Shown: in pieces, positions 24,476 to 33,971 of the stretch
Numbering within the stretch: position 1 is the stretch's first letter
Layout of the letters: every line of letters begins with the position of its first letter
NCBI RefSeq assembly: GCF_014203795.1
Contig: NZ_JACHJU010000006.1
Location: 369,885-433,884, forward strand
Reading direction: 5' to 3'
Length of the DNA stretch: 64,000 bases
DNA from: Streptosporangium album
GTDB lineage: Bacteria > Actinomycetota > Actinomycetes > Streptosporangiales > Streptosporangiaceae
Notes under the pieces: generated by a model
Told to the model about the DNA's origin: nothing
The model's input: only the letters and a program-made list of their open reading frames with translations
Database searches by the model: none
Program-made: the position numbers and the translations under genes

Positions 24476-25267
24476 ATGACCGACAACGAGGCGACCGGCG
24501 CGGACCGCGTGGTCATGCGCGACATCCGCAAACGATATGGAATGGTCGACGCGCTGCGCGGGGTGAACCTGCGGGTCGGCGCGGGCGAGGTGGTGGGACT
24601 GGTCGGCGACAACGCGGCCGGTAAGTCCACCCTGATGAAGGTCCTGGCGGGCACCGTCGTACCGGACTCGGGAGAGATCGTTTTCGACGGCCGCCCGGTG
24701 TCCTTCGCCGGCCCGCGAGACGCCCGTCAGCTGGGGATCGAGATGGTCTACCAGGATCTCGCGCTCTGCGACGACATCGACGTGGCGGGCAACCTGTTCC
24801 TCGGCCGCGAACCACGTCAGGCCGGCGGACTGCTGCTCGACATCAAGCAGATGCACAGGGATGCGCGCCGGCACCTCGACGCGCTCAACATCCGGATCCC
24901 GCTCACCGACATCCCGGTGGGAGGGCTCTCCGGCGGCCAGCGGCAGGCGGTCGCCATCGCCCGCGCCGTCACCTTCGGGCCCAAGCTCCTCATCCTCGAC
25001 GAGCCCACGGCCGCACTCGCCGTCGCCGAGGTCGAGACCGTCCTGGAGTTGATCAAGACGGTCTCGGCACAGGGGGTCTCGGTGATCCTGATCACCCACC
25101 GCCTGCAGGACCTGTTCCGGGTCTGCGACCGGCTCTGCGTGATGTACGAGGGGACGCTCCGTGCCGACCTCGACGCCCGCACCACCAGCCTGGAGCGGCT
25201 CGTTTCGGAGATCGTCGCCCATGACCAGGCCGAGGCCCACGACGAGACCGAGGAGGTGCGGTCATGA
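24476..25267 (+). CDS. Sugar ABC transporter ATP-binding protein (single domain)
   Basis: About 263 residues with one nucleotide-binding domain: Walker A GDNAAGKST, Q-loop MVYQDLALC, signature LSGGQRQAVAIA, Walker B LLILDEPTAAL, H-loop ITHR. Classical RbsA is a tandem duplication of about 500 residues; here only one domain is present, as in FrcA-type importers, so it should act as a homodimer. ATG 24476 is preferred because GGGGAG lies 6 bases upstream; an in-frame GTG at 24455 overlapping the binding-protein stop is the alternative. It overlaps the permease gene by four bases. Confidence 0.9.
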   Translation: MTDNEATGADRVVMRDIRKRYGMVDALRGVNLRVGAGEVVGLVGDNAAGKSTLMKVLAGTVVPDSGEIVFDGRPVSFAGPRDARQLGIEMVYQDLALCDDIDVAGNLFLGREPRQAGGLLLDIKQMHRDARRHLDALNIRIPLTDIPVGGLSGGQRQAVAIARAVTFGPKLLILDEPTAALAVAEVETVLELIKTVSAQGVSVILITHRLQDLFRVCDRLCVMYEGTLRADLDARTTSLERLVSEIVAHDQAEAHDETEEVRS

Positions 25268-26265
25268 CCGTCACCAGCCAGCGGGTGGTGACCACCCGGT
25301 CGGCCCGAGCCAGCGCGCACATCGGCAGGCATGCCCAGACCATCGCCATCGGGGTCGTGCTGGTCGTGCTGCTGATCTTCTTCTCGTTCTCCGCCGACCG
25401 CTTCGCCACCGTCGGCAACGTGCTCAACCTGATCCGGCAGATCTCCCCGACCCTGATCGTCGCGGTTGCGATGACCTTCGTGATCAGCACCGCCGGCATC
25501 GACCTGTCGGTCGGCTCGACGGTAGCGCTGTCCGGCTCGTTGCTGGCGATCACGCTTCAGCAGGGCTGGGACCCCACCCTCGCCCTCATCGCGATCCTCG
25601 TGCTCGGCGCGGCGGTCGGGTTCGTCAACGGGTGGTTCTCCGCCTACCAGAACATCCCGCCGTTCATCGTCACCCTGGCCATGTTGTCGATCATGCGGGG
25701 CACCGCCCTGCGCGCGACCGAGGGCTACTCCACCCCGATAAACGCCGACCTGTGGATCGTCCAGCTCGGTCAGGGCCGGATCGCCGGAGTGCCGGTGCCG
25801 GCCATCCTCGCCGTGGTGATCGCGCTGGCCGGCTGGCTGACCCTGACGCGCACGCCGTTCGGCCGCTACGTGATCGGTCTCGGTTCGAACGGCGAGTCGC
25901 TGCGCCGTACCGGAGTGAACACCCGCAGGATCGGGCTCACCGTGTACGTGCTCACCGGCGTGGCCGCCGCCCTGGCGGGAGTGCTGATCGCCACCCGGCT
26001 CAGTTCCGGGTCCTCGAACGCGGGCAGCGGTTTCGAGCTGGAGGTCATCACGGCCGTCGTTCTCGGCGGCACCAGCCTGTTCGGCGGCCGGGGCAGCATG
26101 CTCGGCACCATCTTCGGGGCCCTCACCCTCGGGGTCATCGCCAACGGCCTGGTGCTGCTGCACGTCTCGCCGTTCTACGTGCAGATCGTGCAGGGCGCCA
26201 TCCTCCTGCTGGCCATCTTCGCCAACAACAAGGTGTGGGCGAAGTTCGGCGCGGTACGGAAATGA
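25264..26265 (+). CDS. Sugar ABC transporter permease (RbsC-like)
   Basis: 333 residues with 8-10 hydrophobic segments, the first at about 26-45 (TIAIGVVLVVLLIFFSF). Family landmarks are ISTAGIDLSVGSTVALSGSL and VVLGGTSLFGGRGSMLGTIF, the coupling region of BPD_transp_2 permeases. A homodimer forms the membrane channel for the ribose-type importer. Translationally coupled to the ATPase upstream and to the phosphotriesterase-like gene downstream by four-base overlaps. Confidence 0.92.
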   Translation: MTVTSQRVVTTRSARASAHIGRHAQTIAIGVVLVVLLIFFSFSADRFATVGNVLNLIRQISPTLIVAVAMTFVISTAGIDLSVGSTVALSGSLLAITLQQGWDPTLALIAILVLGAAVGFVNGWFSAYQNIPPFIVTLAMLSIMRGTALRATEGYSTPINADLWIVQLGQGRIAGVPVPAILAVVIALAGWLTLTRTPFGRYVIGLGSNGESLRRTGVNTRRIGLTVYVLTGVAAALAGVLIATRLSSGSSNAGSGFELEVITAVVLGGTSLFGGRGSMLGTIFGALTLGVIANGLVLLHVSPFYVQIVQGAILLLAIFANNKVWAKFGAVRK

Positions 26266-27365
26266 CCGGCTCGACCGCCGCGGTCCAGGCAGGCGAGCGG
26301 GTGACCGCGACCACGGTGCTCGGTGAGGTGCCCGTCGCCGAGCTCGGGATCACGCTCTGCCACGAGCACCTGCGCAACGACGGCGCCAGCGCCTGGCATC
26401 CCGCCGTCGACGGCGACGCGGAGGGCGAGCTCATCGCCGACTCGCCCGTGCGGATGGAGTTCCTCGGCCGGCTGCGGCTGGACCCCTACCTCTCCCGTGA
26501 CAACGTCTCCCTCGACGACACCGGTGTGGCGATCGAGGAGGCGGCCCGATTCGCGGCCCGGGGCGGCCGCACCCTGCTGGAGGTGACCCCGGAGGGCATC
26601 GGCCGCGCCCCGGCCGAGCTGGCCCGGATCGCCCGTGCCACCGGCCTGAACATCGTGATGGGCTGCGGCTTCTATCTGGAGCGCACCCATCCGGCGCGGG
26701 TCCGCGGCATGAGCGCCGACGACGTCGCCGCCGAGATCGAACGTGATCTGGCCGAGGGCGCCGGGGGAGTGCGGGCCGGGGTGATCGGCGAGATCGGGAT
26801 CTCCCCGGACTTCACCCCGGCCGAGGAGAAGGTGCTCCGCGGTGCCGCCCGGGCTCAGGCCCGCACCGGCGTGCCGCTCTCGGTGCACCTGCCAGGCTGG
26901 GTACGGCACGGCCACCGGGTGCTCGACGTCGTCGCCGAGGAGGGCGGCCTCCTCGCGGCCACGGTGCTCTCGCACATGAACCCCAGCCAGCGCGAGCGCG
27001 ACTACCAGGTCTCGCTCGCCGTCCGGGGGGCCTACCTCGGATACGACATGTGCGGCATGGACTACCTCTACCCCGGAGAGGGCCAGTCGCCGTGTGACGA
27101 GGAGAACGCCGCCGCCGTCGCCTGGCTGGTCCGTGCCGGCCTGGGGGACCGGCTGCTGCTCTCCCAGGACGTGTTCCTCAAGACCATGCTGGTCCGGTAC
27201 GGCGGCACCGGCTACGCGCACATCCTCACGGACTTCGTGCCGCGCCTGCGCCGCCACGGGCTGACCCCCGAGGACACCGACCGGCTGCTCGTCGCCAACC
27301 CGCGCGAGCTTTTCACCGCCGCCCAGCGGATATCCACCGTGAACACCCACCAAAGGAGACACTGA
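26262..27365 (+). CDS. Phosphotriesterase-family metal-dependent hydrolase
   Basis: 367 residues, amidohydrolase-superfamily TIM barrel. The metal ligands can be followed in order: HEH in LCHEHLRND, the bridging acidic residue in VIGEIGISPDF (Glu instead of the carbamylated Lys of true phosphotriesterases), His in LSVHLPGW, His in VLSHMNPSQ, and Asp in LLLSQDVF. The Glu form is seen in E. coli Php and in lactonase-like members, so sugar-lactone, phosphate-ester or amide hydrolysis is more likely than organophosphate breakdown. It is embedded in the importer operon, pointing to an early catabolic step on the imported compound. Confidence 0.87.
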   Translation: MTGSTAAVQAGERVTATTVLGEVPVAELGITLCHEHLRNDGASAWHPAVDGDAEGELIADSPVRMEFLGRLRLDPYLSRDNVSLDDTGVAIEEAARFAARGGRTLLEVTPEGIGRAPAELARIARATGLNIVMGCGFYLERTHPARVRGMSADDVAAEIERDLAEGAGGVRAGVIGEIGISPDFTPAEEKVLRGAARAQARTGVPLSVHLPGWVRHGHRVLDVVAEEGGLLAATVLSHMNPSQRERDYQVSLAVRGAYLGYDMCGMDYLYPGEGQSPCDEENAAAVAWLVRAGLGDRLLLSQDVFLKTMLVRYGGTGYAHILTDFVPRLRRHGLTPEDTDRLLVANPRELFTAAQRISTVNTHQRRH

Positions 27366-28114
27366 TGACCCGCGTGCTGGTCGCCGGCGAGACGTGGGTG
27401 AGCGAGTCGACCCACTACAAGGGCTTCGACTCGTTCACCACGACGACCTACCACACCGGTTTCGAGCCGCTGCGCGACGTACTGGTGGCCGACGGCATCG
27501 AGGTCGACCACCTCCCGGCGCACGACGTGCCCCGGCTGTTCCCCGGGACCCCCGAGGAGCTGGCGGCCTATGACGTCGTCGTGCTCTCCGACATCGGCGC
27601 CAACAGCATCCTGTTGCACCCCGACACCTGGCTGCACAGCAAGAAGTCGGTCAACCGGATCGAACTGCTGGCGAGCTGGGTGGAGCAGGGCGGCGGCCTG
27701 GCGATGGCCGGCGGTTACCTCAGCTTCCAGGGCATCGAGGCGAAGGCGGCCTTCCGCGGCACCGCCGTGGAACGCGTCCTGCCCGCCCGGATCTCCCCTT
27801 ACGACGACCGGGTGGAGGTCCCACAGGGCGTCCCGGGCGTCGTCGCCGATCCGGCCCACCCCATCGTGGACGGGCTGTCCTCCGACTGGCCCGACCTGCT
27901 CGGCTACAACCGCTTCGAGCTCCCCGAGGACGCCCGGCTGCTCGCCACCGTCGGCTCCGACCCGCTGCTCGCCGTACGGCAGGCGGGGGCCGGCCGTACC
28001 CTCGCCTGGGCCTCGGACATCGCCCCGCACTGGTGCCCCGAGGAGTTCGTCGCCTGGGACGGCTACCGTACGCTCTTCACCCGGGCCGTCCGCTGGCTGG
28101 CGAAGGAGATCTGA
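27365..28114 (+). CDS. Class I glutamine-amidotransferase-like (ThuA-type) protein
   Basis: 249 residues with a flavodoxin-like fold: MTRVLVAGETWVSESTHYKG start, YDVVVLSDIGANSILLHPDT, WVEQGGGLAMAGGYLSFQGI in the nucleophile-elbow position, and RTLAWASDIAPHWCPEEF near the end. The family is annotated as putative glutamine amidotransferase, but there is no Cys at the usual elbow (AGGYLSF), so a classical amidotransferase reaction is doubtful. It follows the hydrolase by a one-base overlap and precedes a nucleoside hydrolase, so it likely serves in the same sugar or nucleoside route. Function unknown. Confidence 0.75.
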   Translation: MTRVLVAGETWVSESTHYKGFDSFTTTTYHTGFEPLRDVLVADGIEVDHLPAHDVPRLFPGTPEELAAYDVVVLSDIGANSILLHPDTWLHSKKSVNRIELLASWVEQGGGLAMAGGYLSFQGIEAKAAFRGTAVERVLPARISPYDDRVEVPQGVPGVVADPAHPIVDGLSSDWPDLLGYNRFELPEDARLLATVGSDPLLAVRQAGAGRTLAWASDIAPHWCPEEFVAWDGYRTLFTRAVRWLAKEI

Positions 28115-28115
28115 C

Positions 28116-29054
28116 ATGCCGATCCCGATGATTCTCGACTGTGATCCGGGGCATGACGACGCCCTGGCGATCCTGCTGGCGGTGGCCGACCCGGCGATCG
28201 ACCTGCTGGCCGTCGCCACCGTCGCGGGCAACCAGACCGTGGCGAAGACCGCCCTCAACGCGCGGCGGATGCTCAGCCTGGCGGGGGTGCGCGGGGTGCC
28301 GGTCGCGGCCGGCTGCGACCACCCGCTCGCCGGCCCTCTGGAGATCGGCGACTACGTGCACGGGGAGAGCGGGCTGGACGGCCCGGTCTTCGGCGAGCCG
28401 GACGTGCCCCTCGACCCGCGCCACGGTGTCGAGCTCATCCACGACACGCTCGCCGACGCCGCTGAGCCCGTGACGATCGTGGCCATCGGCCCGCTGACCA
28501 ACGTCGCCACGCTGCTGCGACGTCACCCGGACGACCGCGACCGGATCCGCGAGATCGTGATCATGGGGGGCTCCACCGAGCGCGGCAACCACACGCCCTA
28601 CGCCGAGTTCAACATCCACGCCGACCCGGAGGCCGCGGCGGAGGTGCTCGGCAGCGGCATTCCGACCACCTGGGTGGGGCTCAACGTCAGCCACCAGGCA
28701 CTCGTCACCGCCGACGTGCTCGACCGCATCGCCGCGCTCGGCACCCCGCTGGCCCGAGTCTGCGTTGAGCTGCTCACCTTCTTCGGGTCCAGCTACCAGC
28801 AGACCTGGGGATTCGAGGCACCCCCGCTGCACGACCCGATCACCGTCGCCTACCTGATCGACCCCGCGGTCCTCACGCACGTCCGGGTGGGCCTGCGGAT
28901 CGAGGTGGACGGCCCGTACACCCGGGGCGCCACCGTCGCCGACCTGCACGGCCGGATGGACTGGGAGCCCAACGCGAACGTCGGGACCGTGCTCGACCGG
29001 GACCGGTTCTGGGACCTCATGATCGGGGCGATCGACACCCTCGGCCGCCGCTGA
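28116..29054 (+). CDS. Inosine-uridine-type nucleoside hydrolase
   Basis: 312 residues. The N-terminal calcium-binding signature is ILDCDPGHDDALAILLA (DxDxxxDD), followed by the family's VATVAGNQTVAKTALNA, IGPLTNVATLL, IVIMGGSTERGNHTPYAEFN (second ligand region) and a late His/Asp in PLHDPITVAYLI. It cleaves N-ribosides to base and ribose in the cytosol. As the last gene of the operon it suggests that the importer takes up a nucleoside or a related ribosyl compound. The start follows the previous stop by one base. Confidence 0.92.
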   Translation: MPIPMILDCDPGHDDALAILLAVADPAIDLLAVATVAGNQTVAKTALNARRMLSLAGVRGVPVAAGCDHPLAGPLEIGDYVHGESGLDGPVFGEPDVPLDPRHGVELIHDTLADAAEPVTIVAIGPLTNVATLLRRHPDDRDRIREIVIMGGSTERGNHTPYAEFNIHADPEAAAEVLGSGIPTTWVGLNVSHQALVTADVLDRIAALGTPLARVCVELLTFFGSSYQQTWGFEAPPLHDPITVAYLIDPAVLTHVRVGLRIEVDGPYTRGATVADLHGRMDWEPNANVGTVLDRDRFWDLMIGAIDTLGRR

Positions 29055-29083
29055 GCCACCCGCCCGAGCGGCGTCCCTCCTCG

Positions 29084-30106
29084 TCAGGGCCGTCGCGGGC
29101 TCTCCGACCACCATGCGGAAGGGGAGGGCCCGCGGCGGCCCTGACGGCCGCTTCCCCGCTGCCTGAGCGGTTCCCACCAGGACCGGTTCTCCCGGTACCA
29201 GACGACGGTCTCGGCCAGGCCGGTCTCGAAGTCCCTGCGGGGGGCGTAGCCGAGCTCAGTGCGGATCTTGGTGCAGTCCACCGAGTAGCGCCGGTCGTGA
29301 CCCTTGCGGTCCTCGACGTGGTCGACCATGTCCCAGCCCGCGTCACAGGCGGCCAGCAGCAGCGCGGTCAGCTCCCTGTTGCTGAGTTCGGTGCCGCCCC
29401 CGATGTTGTAGACCCCGCCGGGACGGCCCGCCTGGCGCACCAGCTCGACGCCCTGCACGTGGTCGTCGATGTGGAGCCAGTCGCGGACGTTGAGCCCGTC
29501 CCCGTAGAGAGGGACCTTGCACCCGTCGAGCAGGTTGGTGATGAACAGCGGGATGACCTTCTCGGGGAAGTGGTGGTGCCCGTAGTTGTTCGAGCAGCGC
29601 GTCACCCGCACATCCAGGCCGTGGGTGCGGTGGTAGGCCAGCGCGAGCAGGTCGGAGGCGGCTTTCGACGCCGAGTAGGGGGAGTTGGGCTGGAGCGGGT
29701 CGCTCTCCGGCCAGGAGCCCTCGGCGATGGAACCGTAGACCTCGTCGGTGGAGATGTGCACGAAGGTTCCCAGCCCGCTGCGGACCGCCGCGTCCAGCAG
29801 GGTCTGGGTGCCGGCCACGTTGGTCCGGACGAACTCGGCGGCACTCGTGATGGACCGGTCGACGTGGGACTCGGCGGCGAAGTGGACCACCTCGTCGTGT
29901 TCGGCGACGAGCCTGCCGACCAGGTCGGCGTCGCAGATGTCGCCGTGGACGAAGGTGAAGCCGCCTCGCACCGGATCGAGATTGGCGAGGTTGCCGGCGT
30001 AGGTGAGCTTGTCGAGAACCGTGACGGCCGGACCGCCTCTTTCGACCAGGGTCCGGACGTAGTGGGAGCCGATGAACCCGGCCCCGCCGGTCACAAGTAT
30101 CTTCAT
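29084..30106 (-). CDS. rmlB: dTDP-glucose 4,6-dehydratase (VinB/DnmM role)
   Basis: 340 residues, extended SDR. NAD motif GGAGFIGSHYVRTLV, HFAAESHVDRSI, catalytic Thr-Asp-Glu in HISTDEVYGSI and YxxxK in YSASKAASD, then NNYGHHHFPEKVIPLF. It makes dTDP-4-keto-6-deoxyglucose, the branch point for deoxysugars. It marks the left edge of the biosynthetic cluster, since the nucleoside operon ends just before it on the other strand. The C-terminal 30 residues are basic and probably disordered. Promoter elements lie in the 370-base gap to the ABC exporter genes. Confidence 0.93.
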   Translation of the reverse strand: MKILVTGGAGFIGSHYVRTLVERGGPAVTVLDKLTYAGNLANLDPVRGGFTFVHGDICDADLVGRLVAEHDEVVHFAAESHVDRSITSAAEFVRTNVAGTQTLLDAAVRSGLGTFVHISTDEVYGSIAEGSWPESDPLQPNSPYSASKAASDLLALAYHRTHGLDVRVTRCSNNYGHHHFPEKVIPLFITNLLDGCKVPLYGDGLNVRDWLHIDDHVQGVELVRQAGRPGGVYNIGGGTELSNRELTALLLAACDAGWDMVDHVEDRKGHDRRYSVDCTKIRTELGYAPRRDFETGLAETVVWYRENRSWWEPLRQRGSGRQGRRGPSPSAWWSESPRRP

Positions 30107-30480
30107 TTCCCGGTTTTCGCCTTCCCGTTATGGCTGCGTGCAAATGACCGGAGCCGCCGTGCGACGGTTCACGCGGCGGCTCCGCAGGATCGGGGTCCAA
30201 AGCTTCACAAAGAGGAGTCAAGTCGGTTCCAGAGCTACCCGGGCTCCAAGGGCTTCACCTCTCCGCAAGATTTCAAGGTTCCAAGGTTTCGTTCTCTGTG
30301 TCGATGTGCATGACGATATGAGGTTGCCATAACTCGTTCCTACCCTTATAGGCCCTTATCTGCGGTGTCCGTCCCCCGAGACGCATGCCCGCATCGACGC
30401 CCGGAATTCAAGGGGAAGGGACCCCCTTAAAACTTCCGCGTCACCCCTATTTTTCTTGACCCGGGGTGTTCTTCTCCCAC
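30107..30480. promoter_or_regulatory. Divergent control region rmlB / ABC exporter with TAGGGGT motifs
   Basis: AT-richer 374-base gap. Two minus-oriented motifs, AATAGGGGTGA and TTAAGGGGGT (30421-30450), are spaced about 22 bases apart, and a plus-oriented AAGGGG (30410-30415) adjoins them, making an inverted arrangement. Closely related motifs lie upstream of other transcripts of this cluster (34983-35010, 39978-39995, 45040-45056, 46624-46641, 51359-51374). A TTGACC box (30456-30461) could be a -35 element for the exporter. Confidence 0.5.
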
Positions 30481-31305
30481 ATGCTGCTGGCTATGAATCG
30501 ACAGCGGAATCAACGTGGGGTCGATCGATCCGGTGATGTAATCCGGCTGGACTCGGTGCGAAAGACCTATGGCAGCGGCAGCGGCGGCGTCGAGGCGCTC
30601 GCCGGAGTGACTATTGGCTTCCAGAGTGGGACTCTTAACGCCGTCATGGGCCCTTCCGGCTCGGGTAAAAGCACATTTCTGCACTGTACGGCTGGTCTCG
30701 ACCGGCCGACGTCGGGCTCGATCGTCTTCGACGGCGAGGAGATCACGGGGCTGGGCGAGGTGGCGCTCACCAGGTTGCGGCGTGAGCGGATCGGCTTCGT
30801 CTTTCAGTCGTTCAACCTGCTCCCCGCCCTGACCGTGGTGCAGAACGTCACGTTGCCGATGAAACTTGCCGGCAGGGAGCCGGATCACGCGCTCGTCGCC
30901 GAGGTGATCGCGCGGGTCGGTCTCAGCGATCGCACCGGTCATCGGCCGAACGAGCTGTCCGGCGGGCAGCAGCAGCGGGTGGCGATCGCGCGGGCGCTGG
31001 TGACGCAGCCCGCGGTGATCTTCGCCGACGAACCGACCGGCGCCCTGGACACCCGGACGGCGCTGGAGGTGCTCACCCTGCTGCGGGAGTCGGTGGAGCA
31101 GGCCGGGCAGACCGTGGTGATGGTCACCCACGACCCGGTCGCGGCCTCCTACGCCGACCGCGTCGTCTTCCTGGCCGACGGCCGGCTGGTGGGCGAACTC
31201 CAGCAGCCGACGGCCGAGGCGGTGGCCGAGCGGCTCACCCATCTCGGGGCCTGGGACGAGCGACCCCAGCGGCAGGCTCCTTCCCGGTCCGGAGGTGGAT
31301 ACTGA
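30481..31305 (+). CDS. MacB/LolD-type ABC transporter ATP-binding protein
   Basis: About 274 residues. Walker A GPSGSGKST, Q-loop FVFQSFNLLPALTVVQNV (typical of the MacB/LolD class), signature LSGGQQQRVAIARAL, Walker B VIFADEPTGALD, H-loop VTHD. It pairs with the FtsX-like permease encoded next (one-base overlap). In a natural-product cluster such a pair usually exports the product or gives self-resistance. The start is uncertain: ATG 30481 or 30493, or GTG 30466; none has a strong ribosome site. Confidence 0.88.
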   Translation: MLLAMNRQRNQRGVDRSGDVIRLDSVRKTYGSGSGGVEALAGVTIGFQSGTLNAVMGPSGSGKSTFLHCTAGLDRPTSGSIVFDGEEITGLGEVALTRLRRERIGFVFQSFNLLPALTVVQNVTLPMKLAGREPDHALVAEVIARVGLSDRTGHRPNELSGGQQQRVAIARALVTQPAVIFADEPTGALDTRTALEVLTLLRESVEQAGQTVVMVTHDPVAASYADRVVFLADGRLVGELQQPTAEAVAERLTHLGAWDERPQRQAPSRSGGGY

Positions 31306-33872
31306 TGTGGAGCCTGGCCCTGAGCACCCTCCGATTCCGACGGAGCGCCTTTGTGGCCAGCTTCGTGGCGGTCTTCCTCGGGGCCGCGATCATCACGGCC
31401 TGCGGGGGGCTGATGGAGACCGGCATCCGACTCGACGTGCCGCCGCAGCGCCTGGCCGCCGCGGCGACCGTGGTCACCGGCGATCAGCTCTACACCCTCC
31501 CCAAGGCCGACCCCGGCGACGCGGAGGAGGACGTCCAGTGGGGGACCCTGCCCGAGCGGGTCCGGCTCGACGCCGACACGGTCAAGGCGATCGCGGCGGT
31601 CCCCGGGGTGGCGAAGGCGGTCCCGGACGTGTCGTTCCCGCTGGTCGTGCGCGGTGACGCGCAGCCGCTGGCAGGGCACGGCTGGCCGTCCGCCGAGCTG
31701 GCGCCGTACACGCTCAGGCAGGGCACCGCGCCGGCGGAGACCGGCGACGTGGTGCTCGACGCCGCCTCGGCGCGGAAGTACGGCAAGAAGGTCGGCGACG
31801 ACATCGAGGTGTCGGTCCGCGGGACCGCCGAGCCGTACCGGGTGACCGGCGTCGCCGCACCGGCCGGAGAGGCCGAGCCCGCGCTCTTCTTCTCCCCGGC
31901 GGACACCGAGCGCCTCGCCGGGCGCGGGGGCGCGGTGGACGCCGTCGGCGTGCTCTCCGCGCGGGGAACCGGCGCCGAGGAGCTCCAGCGAAGGATCCAG
32001 GACGCGTTGAAGGGCAAGGCCGTGGTGGCGCTGGTCGGCGACGACCGCGGGCTGGCCGAGTTCCCGCAGGCACTGCCCAGCAGCGAGAGCCTGATCGTCC
32101 TGGCGGCGGTGTTCGGAGCCATGGGCATCATGGTCGCGATGTTCGTCGTGGCGAGCACCCTCGGGCTATCCGTCCAGCAGCGCCAGCGTGAGATGGCGCT
32201 GCTGCGGGCGATCGGCACGACCCCCGGCCAGGTGCGCCGGATGGTGCTCGGCGAGGCGATGGCCGTCTCGGCGGTCGCCACGGTGGTGGGCTGCCTGCCC
32301 GGGTTCTTCCTGGGGGGATGGCTGTTCGACCGGCTTGTGGGAGCCGGCGTGGTCCCGCCGCAGGTCGAGTTCCGCCAGGGACTGATCCCGGTCCTGGCCG
32401 GTGTCCTGGTGTCCCTGCTCACCGCGCTGGTGGCGGGGGCGGTGACGGCCCGGCGCGCGGCGCTGACCAGGCCGACCGAGGCGCTCGCAGAGGCGGCCCT
32501 GCAGCCCTACCGGAAACTGGGGCCGGTCCGTCTGATCTCCGCGGTGCTCTGCTTCGTCGGCGGGCTGGTGCTGGCCTTCGTGACGATGCTGTTCATGAGT
32601 GGTCCGCTCACGGCCAGCACGGCCGGCCCGGCCGTGCTGGTGTGGGCGCTCGGGCTGGCTCTCCTGGCCCCCGGCATCACGAAGGTGCTCACCGAGGTGC
32701 TCGGCCGGCCGCTCCTGGCGTTCACGGGAGCCGCCGGTTACCTCGCGGTGCTCAACGCGCGCGCGCGAACGCTCCGGATGTCGGCGGCCATCCTGCCGGT
32801 CATGCTCGCCACGGGGATGGCCACGGCCAACATCTACATGCAGACCACGCAGGTCAGCGCGACCGAGCGGGCCTACACCGAGAGCCTGCGGGCCGACGCC
32901 GTGCTGACCTCGGTCACCGGTGGTCTCGCTCCCGGCCTGCTGGATGGGGTCCGCGCCCTGCCCGAGGTCGGCGCGGACGGCGCCACCGCGTACGTGACGA
33001 GCGCGCTGTACGTCGAGCAGCCCCACGACAACTGGCAGCGGGAGGAGGGCTGGCCGGCTCAGGGGATCACCGCCGAGGGGGCGGCCCGGACCCTGACGCT
33101 CCGGCCCTCGGCCGGCTCCTTCGCGGACCTGCGCGGCGACACGGTGGCCCTCGCGGAGGAACACGCGCGGGCGATCGGCAAGGGCGTGGGCGTCGGTGAC
33201 ACGATCAGCGTGCGCCTGGGCGACCGCGCGACGGCGCGGCTCAAGGTGGTCGCGCTGTTCCCTGCCAGGACGGGGGCCGAGAAGTTCCTGCTCCCCGCCG
33301 AGTTGCTGGCCGCGCACACCGCGGCCGGGCTGCCCTCGCAGATCCTGGTCCGGGCCGCGGAGGGGATCGACGGGGCCCGGCTGACGGGCGCCCTGGACAG
33401 GCTGGCCAAGGGGCAGCCCGGGGTGCTGGTGGCCGACCGCGGCGCGCTGACCGCGACGCACGCGGAGAGTCAGCAGGCGCAGGCCTGGGTGAACTACCTG
33501 CTCGTCGGGATGATCCTGGCCTACACGGCGATCTCCATGGTCAACACCCAGGTGATGGCGACCGCGCGCAGGCGCAGGGAGTTCGGGCTGCAGCGGCTGA
33601 CCGGATCCACCCGGGGACAGGTGATGCGGATGATGACCGTGGAGAGCGTCCTGGTCGCCGTGATCGGCATCCTGCTCGGCACGGCCGCCTCTCTGATCAC
33701 CCTGGTCCCCTTCAGCGTCGCGGTGGACGACACCCCGTTCCCGTCGGGTCCGTTGTGGATCTATCTCGTCGTGGTCGGCTTCGCGACCCTGCTGACGATC
33801 TTCGCGACCCTGCTGCCCACCTGGACGGCGATGCGGTCACGCCCGGCCGCGGCGGCGGCCGCCGCCGAGTAG
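31305..33872 (+). CDS. FtsX-like ABC transporter permease
   Basis: 855 residues, an actinobacterial double-FtsX permease. The first transmembrane helix is at about 18-38, a large extracytoplasmic domain follows (about 45-260), then three helices with the FtsX signature (VQQRQREMALLRAIGTTPGQ, about 286-305), a central helix pair, a second external domain (about 500-720), and a last FtsX block (ARRRREFGLQRLTGSTRGQV). It is translationally coupled to the ATPase upstream. Likely export of the macrolactam or a protective lipid function; this is inferred from context. Confidence 0.88.
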   Translation: MWSLALSTLRFRRSAFVASFVAVFLGAAIITACGGLMETGIRLDVPPQRLAAAATVVTGDQLYTLPKADPGDAEEDVQWGTLPERVRLDADTVKAIAAVPGVAKAVPDVSFPLVVRGDAQPLAGHGWPSAELAPYTLRQGTAPAETGDVVLDAASARKYGKKVGDDIEVSVRGTAEPYRVTGVAAPAGEAEPALFFSPADTERLAGRGGAVDAVGVLSARGTGAEELQRRIQDALKGKAVVALVGDDRGLAEFPQALPSSESLIVLAAVFGAMGIMVAMFVVASTLGLSVQQRQREMALLRAIGTTPGQVRRMVLGEAMAVSAVATVVGCLPGFFLGGWLFDRLVGAGVVPPQVEFRQGLIPVLAGVLVSLLTALVAGAVTARRAALTRPTEALAEAALQPYRKLGPVRLISAVLCFVGGLVLAFVTMLFMSGPLTASTAGPAVLVWALGLALLAPGITKVLTEVLGRPLLAFTGAAGYLAVLNARARTLRMSAAILPVMLATGMATANIYMQTTQVSATERAYTESLRADAVLTSVTGGLAPGLLDGVRALPEVGADGATAYVTSALYVEQPHDNWQREEGWPAQGITAEGAARTLTLRPSAGSFADLRGDTVALAEEHARAIGKGVGVGDTISVRLGDRATARLKVVALFPARTGAEKFLLPAELLAAHTAAGLPSQILVRAAEGIDGARLTGALDRLAKGQPGVLVADRGALTATHAESQQAQAWVNYLLVGMILAYTAISMVNTQVMATARRRREFGLQRLTGSTRGQVMRMMTVESVLVAVIGILLGTAASLITLVPFSVAVDDTPFPSGPLWIYLVVVGFATLLTIFATLLPTWTAMRSRPAAAAAAAE

Positions 33873-33887
33873 CCCCACCGGACCGCC

Positions 33888-33922
33888 CACGATGCCCCCG
33901 CCGGACCGGCGGGGGCATCGTG
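33888..33922. terminator. Strong hairpin after the ABC exporter
   Basis: 17-bp complementary arms CACGATGCCCCCGCCGG/CCGGCGGGGGCATCGTG nearly meet in the middle. It starts 16 bases past the permease stop. Confidence 0.8.
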
Positions 33923-33971
33923 ATTCCCGGGAGCCGCCGGAAGGCCGGGCTGCGCGGGGCCGCAACGTGGA

